A stretch of 64,000 bases of DNA from Moniliophthora roreri (lineage: Eukaryota > Basidiomycota > Agaricomycetes > Agaricales > Marasmiaceae), in contig LATX02000154.1 of assembly GCA_001466705.2 (NCBI GenBank), positions 806,001 to 870,000 of the forward strand, in the 5' to 3' direction. The notes beneath the pieces are model-generated. The model did no database searches and had not been told where the DNA came from. It saw only the letters and a program-made list of their open reading frames with translations. Positions 13,961 to 25,811 of the stretch are shown piece by piece. The stretch's first letter is position 1, and each line of letters begins with the position of its first letter. The translations under genes were made by a program, and so were the position numbers.

Positions 13961-14575
13961 TTTGTATGACTATGTTCTGGTAGGTACAGCCTATCATTTC
14001 GATCCAGATTTCCCGATGACTCAAATCGGCCTTAGGCCATATAACCACCTGTTATCTGTACTTTTAGTCGCTAAATTAAGTTCGACAACTTGTTCCGTCA
14101 AACTACATCGAACGGATGATCTGCGCATCTGTGAGGCTGCGACAGTGTGACTGCTTGAGATGCGATTCTTAGCTTGTCGAGCCATTCTGAACTCGCATAG
14201 CAAAGCCGAAATCCGAAATGTATCACGCCTTCGGACTTAAGACTCGGTATGTACATCAACTGCTGAATTTCGCTGCCAAAACTGAGTGTTTATGCAGTCG
14301 GATAAACGCTGTGCATTCAGGATATTACATTCATCATTTCAGACTGACGCAAGCGGACCATTCCGTGACTAGAGAACTGCATGTTCTCAGTCTCGTGTTG
14401 CAAAAGTATTACACAAATACATCCGCCGTTGATTTACCGTGGATCCTCTTCGGTAATTTCACGGATGCTGCTACCCACAACGCACTGCAAGCCAGAGTCA
14501 CCATGGGTCTAGTGCCTTTCACCTCGTATGACTATAAAACCTCGACGTTCACTCATCTGTTTCTCATCAAAGATA
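13961..14575. other. Intergenic region
   Basis: No gene supported. The frame at 14218-14646 runs into the signal-peptide exon of the next gene in another frame and is rejected. The promoter of the GH5 gene should lie here. Confidence 0.45.
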
Positions 14576-16373
14576 ATGCAGTCCCTCTTCACCCTGATTT
14601 TCTTGGCTCTCACCGCCACCTTCGCTGTTGCTTCCCCGGTGGCTAGCGTCACTAACGAGTCGCAGACACGGACGGTCACTGCACCGGCACCTTTGGCTAG
14701 CACTTGCGCCAATGCTCGCAAGTTCACTTACTTTGGCGTCAACCAATCTGGTGCAGGTGAATTGTAGACTCGGTGCCTAATATCCTTTCAAAATTCTAAC
14801 CCTCTTCCTCACCTAGAATTCGGTCAAGGCAAGATACCAGGAGTGAAAGGCACAGACTACATCTGGCCTGCCCCGAGCTCGATTGACGTACGTCTGAGAA
14901 CAGGGGATCCCGTTCATCTTTCACCAAACATCGGCATCTAGTATTTTGTTAACCAGGGCTTCAACTTCTTCCGCGTTCCTTTCCAACTGGAGCGATTGAC
15001 CCCCCCTTCCATTGGTATCACCGGAGCCTTCGACAATACTTACTTTACTGATCTACAGTCTGTAAGTCGGAGAATCCAGTGGTTTAGTATATAATCACGC
15101 TAACACAGCTTTATAGACGGTCAACTACATTACTAACAAGGGAGCCACTGTTGCAATTGAACCCCACAATTTCCTCATCTACAACGGTGCCACAATGTCT
15201 GATACATCACAGTAAGTGTCGGCCTACTTTTATCTACCTGCGTTTGATGGCGTTTACTTTGTGGTGCTTTAGGTTCCAGACTTGTGAGTTAAAATAGTGC
15301 ATACTTTTCATCCAGCGTGGCTGAACGTAAAATCTACCAGTCTGGAGGAATCTCGCAAGCAAGTTTGTAGGTTACTTCCCTTCCACCAATTCATACATCC
15401 TTCGCTGATACCTATCTGGGTTTAGGCTAATAACAATAAGGTCATCTTTGGTGAGACGAAGGTCCGCTATTAGCGTGGTTGCATATTAATCTAACTATAC
15501 AGACTTGATGAACGAGCCACACGATGTGCCTGCCACCCAAGTTGCTGCAATGGTAAGGCATCTCCGGCTTGCCTTCAGCATGCGTGTCTAGAAAGCTTTT
15601 TGGAATAGATGCAAGCCGGTATCAATGGTGTCAGGTCAGCTGGTGCAACTTCCCAACTCATTCTAGTTGAAGGCACATGTAAGTCATACCGCGACGACCT
15701 GTATTCATTGCTCATGGTCTGACATCCCCGCAGCATGGACTGGCGCTTGGAGTGAGCATCCTTCAATAAAATTTCTTTCATCCCGCTGACCCTGGAAATG
15801 ACTACTCTAGCTTGGACCAGCTCGGGCAACGCTGCTGCCTTCACCAACCTCCAGGACCCTAACAACAACTTTGCTATCGGTAGGGTCACTTCATTTCCTT
15901 GAGAGCAGTACCAGTGCTAATCTTCTTCCAGAAATGCACCAATACCTCGACTCGGACGGTTCCGGAACTTCACCCAACTGTGTCTCTTCGACTATCGGTG
16001 CTGAACGACTGGCCGATGCCACCAATTGGCTCAAGCAACACAACTTGAGAGGTTTCCTCGGCGAAATCGGAGTGGGATCCAATCCAACCTGTATCTCGGC
16101 TCTCTTTGGTGCCCTTTGCTCAATGGCTCAAAGTGGATCGTGGATCGGCGCATCCTACTGGGCAGCGGGTCCATGTACGTTCTAAACTATTTCTGTGCCA
16201 GTGAAAGTGACTGACTATGGTTTGTGCAGGGTGGGGCACTGTAAGGACTTGTCTTTTTCTCACAGTGATCAAGCTGATTGTGGAGATTTTTGTAGTACTT
16301 CCAGAGCATCGAGCCCCCAAATGGCGCCTCGGTTTCACAGGTCTTGCCCCAAGCACTCAAACCATTCCTGTAA
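14576..16373 (+). CDS. Endoglucanase, glycoside hydrolase family 5 (subfamily 5-like)
   Basis: Secreted enzyme expected to cut beta-1,4-glucan chains in cellulose. Fourteen exons: 14576-14756, 14817-14887, 14942-15061, 15117-15211, 15273-15283, 15341-15366, 15426-15450, 15503-15552, 15609-15678, 15734-15751, 15811-15879, 15932-16174, 16230-16240, 16296-16373; 355 residues, usual for a bare catalytic domain with no carbohydrate-binding module. The start gives a clear signal peptide (MQSLFTLIFLALTATFAVA). Seen: KFTYFGVNQSGAEFGQG, FFRVPFQLERL, the acid/base motif VIFDLMNEPHD, FAIEMHQYLDSD, the nucleophile motif GFLGEIG, and SYWAAGPWWGTYF. Two exons are 11 nt and one is 18 nt; they are needed to join these motifs. 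Subfamily placement is from memory of the motif set. Confidence 0.9.
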
Positions 16374-16542
16374 TATCCTTGATGTATAAGTAAGGTCTAA
16401 TGAAAGGAAACACGGGGACCGTAGAACATCAATGTGTGGACATGTGTTACAGAATAATGAAAAGGGTTTTCCGTTGAATTAAGCCAGAATAGTCAGTCTT
16501 CAACCTCTCCACCTCTTCGACCAATGTTAGAATTCCAATCTA

Positions 16543-18684
16543 TTAGCCTGCCAAGTCAAGGCCACTATTCGGGAGAGCATGCCGAGATCTGACAAGGCTC
16601 AGCAAAAACACGGCAAGACCAAGCAGGACAGCTGCAAGCACAAAGATGGCCTTTGGGAAACTGGCGACCGTCGAGCCATATGTAACCGCGTAAATGGTAG
16701 GCTAGGGATAACAAAAGGTCAATCCTTCAGGAATGCACATTGCAGAACAATTATGTCTGCTCACCGATATCACATGAGCAATAGCAGATAGAACTGCCAT
16801 AGCACCAAATAACGAGCCTACCTCTGAGCTGTGTCCACTCGCATGCAGGCACACCGCGGCCAGTGAATGGAGAGTCGGGTTACCACCCGAGGTAAATGAC
16901 GATAGACACGAGAGGGCGACAAACGCGAACTGTGACGATGATGGTACAAGGACTACGAGCGCATCGGATAACCCATCTACTGCTAGTGACGTCGAGGCCA
17001 GGAGCTTGTCGGAGCGAAGCTCGGATTGGATGGAAGGTGACTCGCCGTGCTGTGGTTTAGGTTTGAAATATGATATGATTACTGTGCGGGAAATTTAGTT
17101 AGAGCACTGCCGCAGGACTGCAGAAGTCATTCACTGACGAGGTAATAGTACCAGGAGATTCACAGCTCGTGATATCCAAAGCAACGACATGTAAAAGCCA
17201 AGCTACAGTCAGTGGTTTGTTAGCTTGGTGCATATATGGGGAATACTGAAGCTCGCCTGATCAGCCTTCCATGAGTAGACGTGCGTTCCGTACAGGTATT
17301 TGATCTGGTAGACTCCCTAGCAAACCTGTAAACGATAGCACGAGACCTGAGAGTGGAGTCACGCTCACTATAGATACGAGATATAAGAATAACGCTCCTC
17401 CAACAAACGTGAGGTTCCAGTCCCTCCTCGATTCTCCGATTTTTCGAGGAATGAACATAGATATCGGTGTTACGAATCCAATTAATAAGTGTTTCAGGCC
17501 ATCTTTCATGGACGAGGTGGCACTAGCGCTGTTCGGGCCTTCTCTTGGAGACTTTTGTTGTTCGGAGAGAATATTATGGTTAGATTCGGGTACCATGACC
17601 AGGATGAAAATCTCAAGGAGCGCAAGCAACGTAACACTGCCGAAGAACAGTATGTATGGCGAGAGGTCGGGGCGTGACTTGAGTATCACTCCTCCTAGCT
17701 GGAAGCAAGGTTGGAGTTCAGCGGATGGATACGATGGTTGATCCTTACTTACCCAGGAACCACTTGCGAGTCCTACGAACATCATTCCTGACAGAGTGGA
17801 AAATATCTTCGCCCTGGAACCGTGTTGGGTGCAGTCTGAAGTATATCTAGACCAAGAGAATGCAATCATCAAAAAGAACGCTGGGTTTACATCAGAGCAC
17901 ATACGCGTTTACCAAGCCATTGAAGGTCGATAAACCTCCTACCACACCGTCAAGGACTGAGCCGAGTACAATAAACGGCTCTGCGTAGTTATAGAAAAAT
18001 GATCCTTGTCGGGTCACCAAGATGAAAACGAACTCCCTGAATAAGAGAAGGTCAGCACGCGAAGTATTCTTTAGAGGATTAGCATATGGCATCCTACATG
18101 GCAAGTCCACCAGATAAAGTGAAGAGAAGTAGTGGTTTGCGCCCGTGCATATCGCCCCAGCGACTCAACGGACCAGTAAGTGCCGTGCTGAGCGCGCTCG
18201 TAACAGTGGTAACAGCTATCCATACACAGTAAGAGACTCAAGTTTAAAGGACATTTAATGGTGTCGTACTGGCTTGGATTCGCGCTGCTCGCGCTTCGAC
18301 TTGGGGCGCTTCGGTACAATTCACCGTCGGATTCAAGGTGCGGCATGCAACGTCATAAAAGACAGAAACGCGGGAGGACATTGTTGAACCACGCTGTGTA
18401 TCAGTCGTTTTAATGTGCTAACGAGAAGCATTCGAAGCGCACTGACAGCCAAAGCGGAGACTAAGACAACAGGCACTAACCTGAGTTGACGATTTCTCAG
18501 TTATGGGGTAGTCGACAACAAATACATATGGAACGCACCAGTATGGATGAGGTCCCCAACTCCACCTTCTAGTGTTATGCTTGTGGCTGGACTCTGAGTG
18601 TGAGTCCTGAGGCAAGTCATGCTGTCCCTCTAAATGAGATAATAGAGGTTCAGCTTCCTGAGACCTATCGTAGTGGTCCATCAT
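16543..18684 (-). CDS. MFS transporter, copy 1
   Basis: Major-facilitator membrane transporter, 525 residues, of a family related to drug/H+ antiporters; substrate unknown. Exons in coding order 18539-18684, 18447-18480, 18270-18393, 18098-18215, 17905-18036, 17753-17846, 17369-17698, 17257-17316, 17139-17202, 16765-17081, 16543-16701. Landmarks: ETEPLL-like N-terminus (EAEPLLSHL), PYWLVPVVLVSALARGSTM, the loop motif GPLSRWGDMHGRKPLLLF, NAYTSDCTQHGSRAK, GVYQIKYLYGTHVYSWKADQ and PTIYAVTYGSTVASFPKAIF. The intron at 17203-17256 begins GC. A second copy (39733-42310) shares the 34-nt second exon and several junctions. I chose the ATG at 18684; an ATG at 18789 is also in frame. It lies 177 bp downstream of the OPT gene on the same strand. 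Confidence 0.86.
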
Positions 18685-18861
18685 CGACTGGGTAGCGACG
18701 AGTACTAGAGGAAGTTCACGATTGTACGACGCAACATGGATCGGGAAAGTTATTCCCGCCCGCCTATCTCCTACTGTATCATACCTCATTCACGTGAGAC
18801 TCCGGAACACTATTATATATATTCCACATGCAGTAAGTTGTACAACGTATTCGCTCCTTTA

Positions 18862-21430
18862 TCAAGCACTACATCCTCCACAAAGTCCATGTCCACAACC
18901 CAAACAACTCGCAGCTCCAATGCCAAAGGTCCGTAGGACGAGTGATACCACACTAATAACTCCCTCCCCAAGGACCAGTCCAGATGCAACCACAATCAGT
19001 CGTATGTCGCTTCCATCTCTAGCATATCGAGTTCTGAACACGTATTCCAAGATACCCCCGATGAGGCGAGCAAGGGAGAACGAGGGTGTATTGAGGAAAC
19101 CAATCGCAAATGCAACCCCGGACGGTATCCATTTCGCCCACCATAATTGTCTACGGACTACATATGTTTTCACAGCAGCTATGATGCCAAAGACTGCAGC
19201 AAAGATGATCATGAAGATGGAACTCTTCTCGGGTAATTGCCCGTCGCCTGGTAACTATATGGTCAGTTCAAAACCACAAGAAATAACTGGGAACATACGT
19301 AGAAGTCTTGCAAGACTGAGCCATACGTATGCTGTCGGCGCAGGGAAAGAAGGTCCAGGAATGGGATATGCACGCGTATAAAGGCTGTAGGCTGTTGTGG
19401 TGACAAATATTGACACTGTAGAACCTGTAAGGGATCCTTCAATGAGCTCCCTCAATTATTCAACGAAATTTTTTCCTAGCCTATTAGTTGACCATAAAAC
19501 TGGGCTCTGGGAGAAGCTCCGCATAAATGACCGGTCTTAAGGTCTTGCATGAGGTCTCCGGCTCTATGTGATACCATAAGCAACATGAGGGAGAGTCAGC
19601 AAAGGATAACTTACTGTTGTGCACCCGCCTCTGCAACTCCTCCAGCAATGATGTTGGCTACAATATTCCCGGGTTGAATCCAAGCAAAGAATAATTGTGA
19701 TATCTTTCCAAGTCCAGAAACGGGGTTGATGTCTGTTTCTCCGAGCGCGCGGACACTGCAATGGGAATTCAACGCACCGGGGGACAAAGGGAAAAGGGAA
19801 TACTCACGCAAGGATGCTCAACAAGCCACCCAAAACAAAACCTATGAACGTAGCCCACGGTTTGATACCTTCATGACCAAAAACGACCCAAACTAGGAAC
19901 GTGCCAATAATTACGCTAACCGTCCAGCCCACAACGACCCATTTATTCGGAACTAAACGATCATCGCTCTCGAGTTCAAGATCGTCCTTGTCGTGAGGGA
20001 CAGTAGAGTATCCACGATACCGTATAGATTTCTGGATAAACTCGAAAACGACTGGCGTCAGGGATACCAAGCTATCGGCACACATAATTGCGAGCGAAAC
20101 CCATAAAATCCAACCTCTGGCCCCGTTATACATATCGCCAACGGGGCCAGGTGCCCAACCTGCGAATTTGGAGATTGGTGATAGAATGCCCCAGCCGACT
20201 AGCATGCCCTAGTCGAGGTCGGTTCAGAGAAAAGACCAGTAGAAAGGGCCAAGCCTACCATGTTCATGCTCAAAGTAGTAGGGAATCCCATGATAATACC
20301 TAAAACAGTTCATGAATCCGTGTAGAACACAAAGAGAACCACTACATGCCTTGGCCAACGTACGAAAGGCTGGGAGTAAAAGACCATGCCCAATCGCGTG
20401 CTAAATAGTTTCCAAAAAGAGGTATAGCGAAGACAACTGGAAAAAAGTATGCAAAGAGCTACATAATAGCATATTCAGATCCATGGCCTATGGGATATCC
20501 AATGGGCTTACTGTCAAGCTAGCCGATACTACGAAGCTCCATAGAAGTTCTCGCCAGCCGGCCTTTGGTGCAGAGTCCCCTTCGAAATTGGGCTCAAGCG
20601 GTGTTGTCTCGTCTACCGGTGGAGGTACAGGATGAGTGTCGGTGTTCTCTGTATCCACTTGTCGATATCCTCGGCGTTGTCGTAGAGCAGTATCCGGAGG
20701 TGGAAGGTCATGAAGAACGGATATCAATTGTGCCGTCGCAGTTCCAGATGGAAAGGTTAGCTGTTCTTCGATGATCTTGGGTACCAAGTTTTAGTGTGTT
20801 ACAGCTGGTGGAGTGACGGAACTAGTGTACCACTTGTTTTCGAATCGGAGGTGACATGAAGACACTAGAACGCGTCATTATATCAGGATTCAGTGAGTTG
20901 ACATGATGCTCACCCAAAGAAAGCAACCGCACAGGACCACCCTATTCCAGCTATCCATGTAAGATGTATTGGAGGCGAGCCATCTCGTTCTTCGTCAAGC
21001 AATCCCAAAGCAGGCAATATACCCACGAAACCGGCAGCGAGGGGCATAGTTCCTGTAGCGACAGCAGTCGTTTGAACGACGATAATCTCTTGAGGACTTA
21101 GGGGCGTAGGAAGCATTCGACTGACAAGGAAACCGATGAGAGACGATTGGAGGGACATCCTGCACAAGGAGAGTCAATAACAACGGACATGTACGGAAAT
21201 GAAAGCCATTACATGCTAATGAAACCCGTTTGCAATCCAAAGTACAAATTTGTGAAGCATAGCAGACAACCAATGAACAAACCAAGAAGAACAGCAATAG
21301 GCGTGAATTCTGCATTTTGGGATTCGGAATCTAGACTCTGCCTCAAAATTCTCCTGAGTATTGAATTGGAATCAGGAACATTCTTTGGATTAATATCGTT
21401 GACATACCTAAGCCATTGCAAAGCCCTCAT
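18862..21430 (-). CDS. Oligopeptide transporter (OPT family)
   Basis: Proton-coupled plasma-membrane transporter for small peptides or metal chelates. Eleven exons in coding order: 21213-21430, 20914-21159, 20832-20865, 20512-20775, 20350-20458, 20259-20299, 19808-20208, 19615-19755, 19481-19563, 19299-19424, 18862-19247; 682 residues, normal length. Seen: first span with LLCFTNLYFGLQTGFISMMSLQ, PPIRKQVIIEEQLTFPSGTATAQLI, SYVGQGIIMGFPTTLSMNMG, NPVSGLGKISQLFFAWIQPG, GVAEAGAQQAGDLMQDLKTG and SIFVTTTAYSLYTRAYPIPG. The last residues are Cys/Gly-rich (SCLGCGHGLCGGCSA), a possible metal-binding tail. Two introns appear to be GC-AG (20300-20349 and 19425-19480). The N-terminal start is less sure than the rest. 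Peptide versus metal-chelate transport cannot be told apart here. Confidence 0.88.
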
Positions 21431-22640
21431 CCTTGTCAGTCGCCGAATACCAGAGAGGAGGGTGTAGGATATGAAAACAGTGGCTTACCAACCCACATCA
21501 TGATCTGAGGTGATCTGAGGCGCCTTATCTTATCTGGGAGAAACTACTCACGTACTTAATTTTCAACCTTGAAGGACGTTACTTACACGCCGCGTTAATC
21601 CATTTACTTTAATCTTATACAGTACTTGGAAGGTTTTGCACGTATGGCCACGGTATGGAACAGAACCACCGACATCAAAAATGCTATGATAATGAATGCA
21701 GACCGACTTTGGTGCTGTGTAGCTGAACGCGAGGGATCCAGCTGAAGGCTCTGCCTCCACCGTTTGATCGCGTGTCAGGAATGAAGCAAAACAGACGTGA
21801 ACGGCTCAGCCCGCCTCCAGTACCAGGGTCTTGGACAAGTGCTGATTCTCGACTATAATGAAAGGAGATGGAGTGTGTATTGCAGCCGATGCTTCGCGAT
21901 GCGATTTGCCAGAACATTAATGAATTCCATCCCCGCGAAAGCCTTCCTTGACCGACTTCCAACTTTCAAAAGAATCGGTTAATCTCGGTTACATCCTTGA
22001 CAAACTATATACATATAGCAAACCTTCTAGAGAAGATCTGATCTACGACTCACCTGGTCAACGCTGACAGTGATCTCCGAAACAACCGATATCCCAATTG
22101 TGCATTTCGACAGAATTCCAGCTCAGCGGACGGTTCGAGGGCCAAAGAAACGACGAGACGACGTTTCACTTGGACGTGACGTCGGCGTGTGTTTTGAGGC
22201 TCTTGCGCAGGCTCACGACCCGGAAAAAGTTCTCTGTAGTCTGGCTTGGTCATTCGTGAGAAAAGGAGCTCGCGCCGACCAGGCATACGATCAAACGCAC
22301 GACCCGTCAGACGTTTTCAACTGCTGTCCAAGGCGCCCATTCCAACGTAATTGCCCATCCTTGATGTGGATGAAGAAATGTGCACAAGTTGTCCGGCGGA
22401 TTTGGAAATATTCAGAGCTTTTGGGGATGTGTCTGGTAAAGCGGGCGATCGCGACTAGATCAAAAGCAGAACAAGGTTTGTAATGGGATGACTTGCCGTA
22501 TTTGAGTTGTAACTTCTCGCTGTCAAGCATCACGTATTGTCATCCTCTCATCGGATGCGGCGCACCCTTTCCCAGCGTTCCCTAGCCCCTTATAACGAAA
22601 GCATGTTGATGGCCACTAGTCAGAACCTCTTCCACTGAAG
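21431..22640. other. Divergent intergenic region, 1.2 kb
   Basis: Lies between OPT (-) and BCS1-like (+) and should contain both promoters. The 137-codon frame at 22070-22483 overlaps antisense frames of similar length, matches nothing I know and is treated as chance. Confidence 0.45.
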
Positions 22641-24942
22641 ATGAGCAGGTACAGGGAAGCATACACAACGAGCGCCAACCTTGATGTTCAACAGACATGG
22701 TCGTCAATGTCGTGGTTCCCGTTCGTCGGCCTAGCTTCCATTTTCAGCACGCTCTTGGCCTCGTCTCCTGTCTTCAGCAGCGCAAAACTGCTTGTCATTG
22801 GTTCACTCATCGAAACAGGTTCGTCAACCTTGTTAGCTGATTATTCCTTACTGAACTTATTTTCAGGACGCAGACTCTTCCAATGGTTGGTAGAAAGATT
22901 CAGATTTCGTGAGCTTGTCCATTTTGTTGAAACTTGAGAATTCTAAATTCCCTCTGAACAGAGTACTCTATGACTGCCCAATTCGATGAGGGCGACCCTT
23001 CCTACGAATGGGTCGTACACTTCTTGGTGCGCATTCCTGTGTTCAAATGAATGCTAGAACACTGATTCCTCATCTCAGACTCAACAAAAAGTATGGCGAA
23101 GGTCTCGCGAGTTTCGAGTCAGCGCAAAGAGTTCGAAAAGAAAGTGGGCTATTCACCCTGGCTATGAAGATATTGGAAAGGACAATGCCGACTATGTACC
23201 AACGTACGAACTACCTCAAATCTTCCGCTGGAATGGATACTGGCTCGAAATAAAACGAACAAAGGGAGTCGGGATGCCTGCGATGCCCCAATACGGAATG
23301 CAAACTTTTGGAGGAACAATCTTCGTGACGTGTGTGGCATAATATATCATGCGCCTACTTTTGAAATTGACTAGATTTCGAAACAGAATATACAGCTTGA
23401 ATATTGGCGTTCTATCAGACTTCGTTGAAGAAGCTAGGCGAAGTTATCTCGAAGTCAGCAAACCGGATGTCATTATTCACATGGCTGACACGGTAAGCAT
23501 CTCGGGTTTCTAGGAGTTTTCGATTCAGTTTTGACTGTTTTCCGGTCAGCCGCACTACAATCCGGGTTTCACATGGACGAATGTCAAGCGAAAAGTTCGC
23601 AGACCTCTCAGTTCAATCATTCTTCAGGAAGGCGTCATCCAGTCATTAGTTCAAGACGCCCAAGAGTTCCTTGACACCGAGGACTGGTACGTCCAAAGAG
23701 GGATACCTCATCGACGTGGATATCTATTACATGGACCCCCTGGAAGTGGCAAAAGTAGGTCCTCATTGCTCCCGTCTCTAACCCCCATACCAATAATATT
23801 CGCTGAATAGGCTCGACGATCTATGCTCTGGTGGGTTAGCTGAAACACGAAACCTCACATATTAATAAAACGCATCATCAGGCAGGCGAGCTCGGGCTTG
23901 AGATTTACTCCTTATCGCTAGCCTCAGGATTGTAAGTCTATTGCATGGTATAGCCTTACGTCGGCTGATTTTTTCCCCTTAAGCGTGGACGACTCGTTTT
24001 TACAACGAGCTGCATCTTCAGTCCCCAAAAGATCGATCTTTTTGATCGAGGACATCGACTGCGCGTTTTCTCGGGATGATCCTGACAGTCCCTTGGATAT
24101 GTTGACTAGCATCCCCGGCCTTCCACCCCAATATGTACCTAACGTTCGACGTTCTGCCGTTACCCTTTCCGGACTGTTGAACGTCATCGATGGTGTAGGT
24201 AGCGACGAAGGAAAGCTCTTTTTTGCTACGGTAAGCTGCCTTGCCGAAACATCTGGACATTAAGCTTATGCTTTCATTTTCGAAGACCAACTATATCGAC
24301 CGATTAGACCCCGCCCTACTACGGCCTGGGCGTATTGACAGGAAGATTCAATATACTCTTGCCACTCAAGCCCAGGCCGCTGCATTATTTACGCGTTTCT
24401 TTTCCGAAAACCGCTCTACATCCTCCAATCATAGCATCGTCAAAACTGAAACGTCCGGAAAATCTTCAGCGGTGGTTGTCGAAAAGACTGTTTCACTGAA
24501 CGGCGATTCTGCTGATGACGATGCTTCCGTAATCAAAAGGCTCTCCGAAATCTTTGCATCTGCCATTCAACCGAACGAATTCACGACAGCCGAGCTACAA
24601 GGTTACCTCTTGTCGTGCAAGAAGCAACCCCTTCAAGCTGTAAACGGTATCTTGGCATGGATCGAACAAGAGAGGATTGACAGACGAGAACGGAAGGAGC
24701 GAGAGGAAGCGAAGAGAAGGAAAGCACAAGAAAGACATGACAATTTCATGAAGGCGAGGTATACCCCTCCACCCATGGTTGCGCCTGTGCCAGCTAATGC
24801 AGGTGGTTTTGTGGGTGTTCCAGTGGTCGGAGAAATGCTAGGGAAAAAGGCAGAAAATGAACGCGAGATGTCGCCTACGCCTGCCTATGAGCCAAAAGAT
24901 GCTCAGTCAGACAAGGATCGCGGTGCAACAACTGGATCATAG
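22641..24942 (+). CDS. BCS1-type AAA ATPase
   Basis: Member of the mitochondrial inner-membrane BCS1 family; yeast Bcs1 moves folded Rieske protein across the membrane for complex III. Exons 22641-22818, 22867-22908, 22962-23026, 23079-23329, 23387-23492, 23550-23754, 23811-23830 (20 nt), 23882-23931, 23984-24230, 24286-24942; 606 residues. Seen: an N-terminal hydrophobic span, the BCS1-specific region ([32 protein letters not shown]), Walker [10 protein letters not shown] (split by an intron), Walker [12 protein letters not shown], the sensor [19 protein letters not shown] and a long C-terminal extension rich in Arg/Glu and then Pro. Agaricomycetes carry many BCS1-like paralogues, and the long tail suggests this is one of them rather than the orthologue, so a role in complex III is not certain. 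Confidence 0.88.
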
Positions 24943-25041
24943 ACGTCGAGCATGCTTGGATATGATTCAAAAACCCCATCATTTTTACTGTTTGTATTAA
25001 TTTATCGTGCATTACTGTCAACGCTGATTGCTGGGTACTGA

Positions 25042-25068
25042 TACAGTCAACCCCAGTACTTGCAATGG
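25042..25068. repeat. Left terminal inverted repeat with TA flank
   Basis: Matches the right end at 25665-25691 in reverse complement over about 25 bp with a single-base length difference in the C run. Confidence 0.85.
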
Positions 25069-25689
25069 CGAATTTTGCTTGGGCTCGGAAAAATTACTCA
25101 GTATGTTTTGTGCTGATCGGCCTTTGCAAGCATGTATATATACCCTAGAAGTATTATATATGACACTTATATCAAGGGATAAGTTGGTGATAACCTCTAT
25201 GGGGCTTTATCTGTGTGGAAGGGCGTTTTGAGCGTTTTTCATGACTTGCAATGAGCTGATTTCCCTTTTATGGCGACCCGATCAAGCATCTGATTGGTCG
25301 ATCAGCATGGTGACGTCCCGTTTTTAACACCAGTTTCGACCTGCTCCCAACATTTACATCTCTCGTACCTTCTCCTCACACTATATCAAGCTCGGAAGTG
25401 TCCCAATCCACAGCCTTTACTTGTCTTAGGATGCTCCCACACTCCCGAATTTCTTTGGGCTTAGATCTAATGTTTTCAACCAAACTAAATTCATTTTTTG
25501 GGTTTTTTTTCTGTAAATACACCTTCTGTTGCTTAAATAGTGCACATACAAAGGTGAGTTTGTTGTATATCATTCTAAAGTACTTAATGACAGTCCTGAA
25601 ATTTTCTCCGAGGGAGATTCCGAGGTGTTGAGGGAATGGGAGTCCCTATTGCAAGTACCGGGGTCATTGCAAGTACTGGGGGTTGACTG
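25044..25689. mobile_element. Non-autonomous DNA transposon (MITE-like), TA-flanked
   Basis: A 646-bp stretch bounded by inverted repeats of about 25 bp: the left end reads CAGTCAACCCCAGTACTTGC and the right end is its reverse complement with one extra C. Both ends are followed outward by TA (25042-25043 and 25690-25691), as expected for a target duplication of the Tc1/mariner superfamily, including fungal pogo/Fot1 relatives. Just inside the right end the block GTACTTGCAAT occurs a second time. No transposase frame is visible, so it would depend on an enzyme encoded elsewhere. Family assignment is inference from the TA and the CAGT start. Confidence 0.75.
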
Positions 25690-25691
25690 TA
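25665..25691. repeat. Right terminal inverted repeat with TA flank
   Basis: Partner of the left repeat. A further partial copy of the same sequence lies next to it at about 25648-25664. Confidence 0.85.
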
Positions 25692-25811
25692 TACGATTTC
25701 CGTATATTGTTCGAGTCAAGAAGTAGACGCTCATATCGCGTGGCAATAAGCGCGCGTTGTACGAGTCATAGGTATCAAATCGAATCGATCGCGCTTTTAC
25801 GCTTCACCATC

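Larger units (their letters stand above)
24943..25811. other. Intergenic region filled mostly by an inverted-repeat element
   Basis: Between the BCS1-type gene and the methionyl-tRNA synthetase gene. Bases 25042-25691 are taken by the element described separately; only about 120 bp separate its right end from the start codon of the synthetase. Confidence 0.7.

Noticed and set aside
14218..14646. Plus-strand frame of 142 codons before the cellulase
   Set aside because: It runs across the signal-peptide exon in another frame and has no domain.
17317..17346. A 30-nt intron in MFS copy 1
   Set aside because: The gtgagc donor at 17368 gives a 52-nt intron with the same acceptor and preserves the family motif.
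18394..18422. A 29-nt intron in MFS copy 1
   Set aside because: A donor 24 bases upstream (gtcagt) gives a normal 53-nt intron and makes the protein line up with copy 2.
16543..21430. A secondary-metabolite gene cluster around the two transporters
   Set aside because: No synthase, oxidase or pathway regulator lies nearby; neighbours are a cellulase and a BCS1-type ATPase.
22070..22483. Plus-strand frame of 137 codons
   Set aside because: Antisense frames overlap it and it shows no family resemblance or plausible splice extension.
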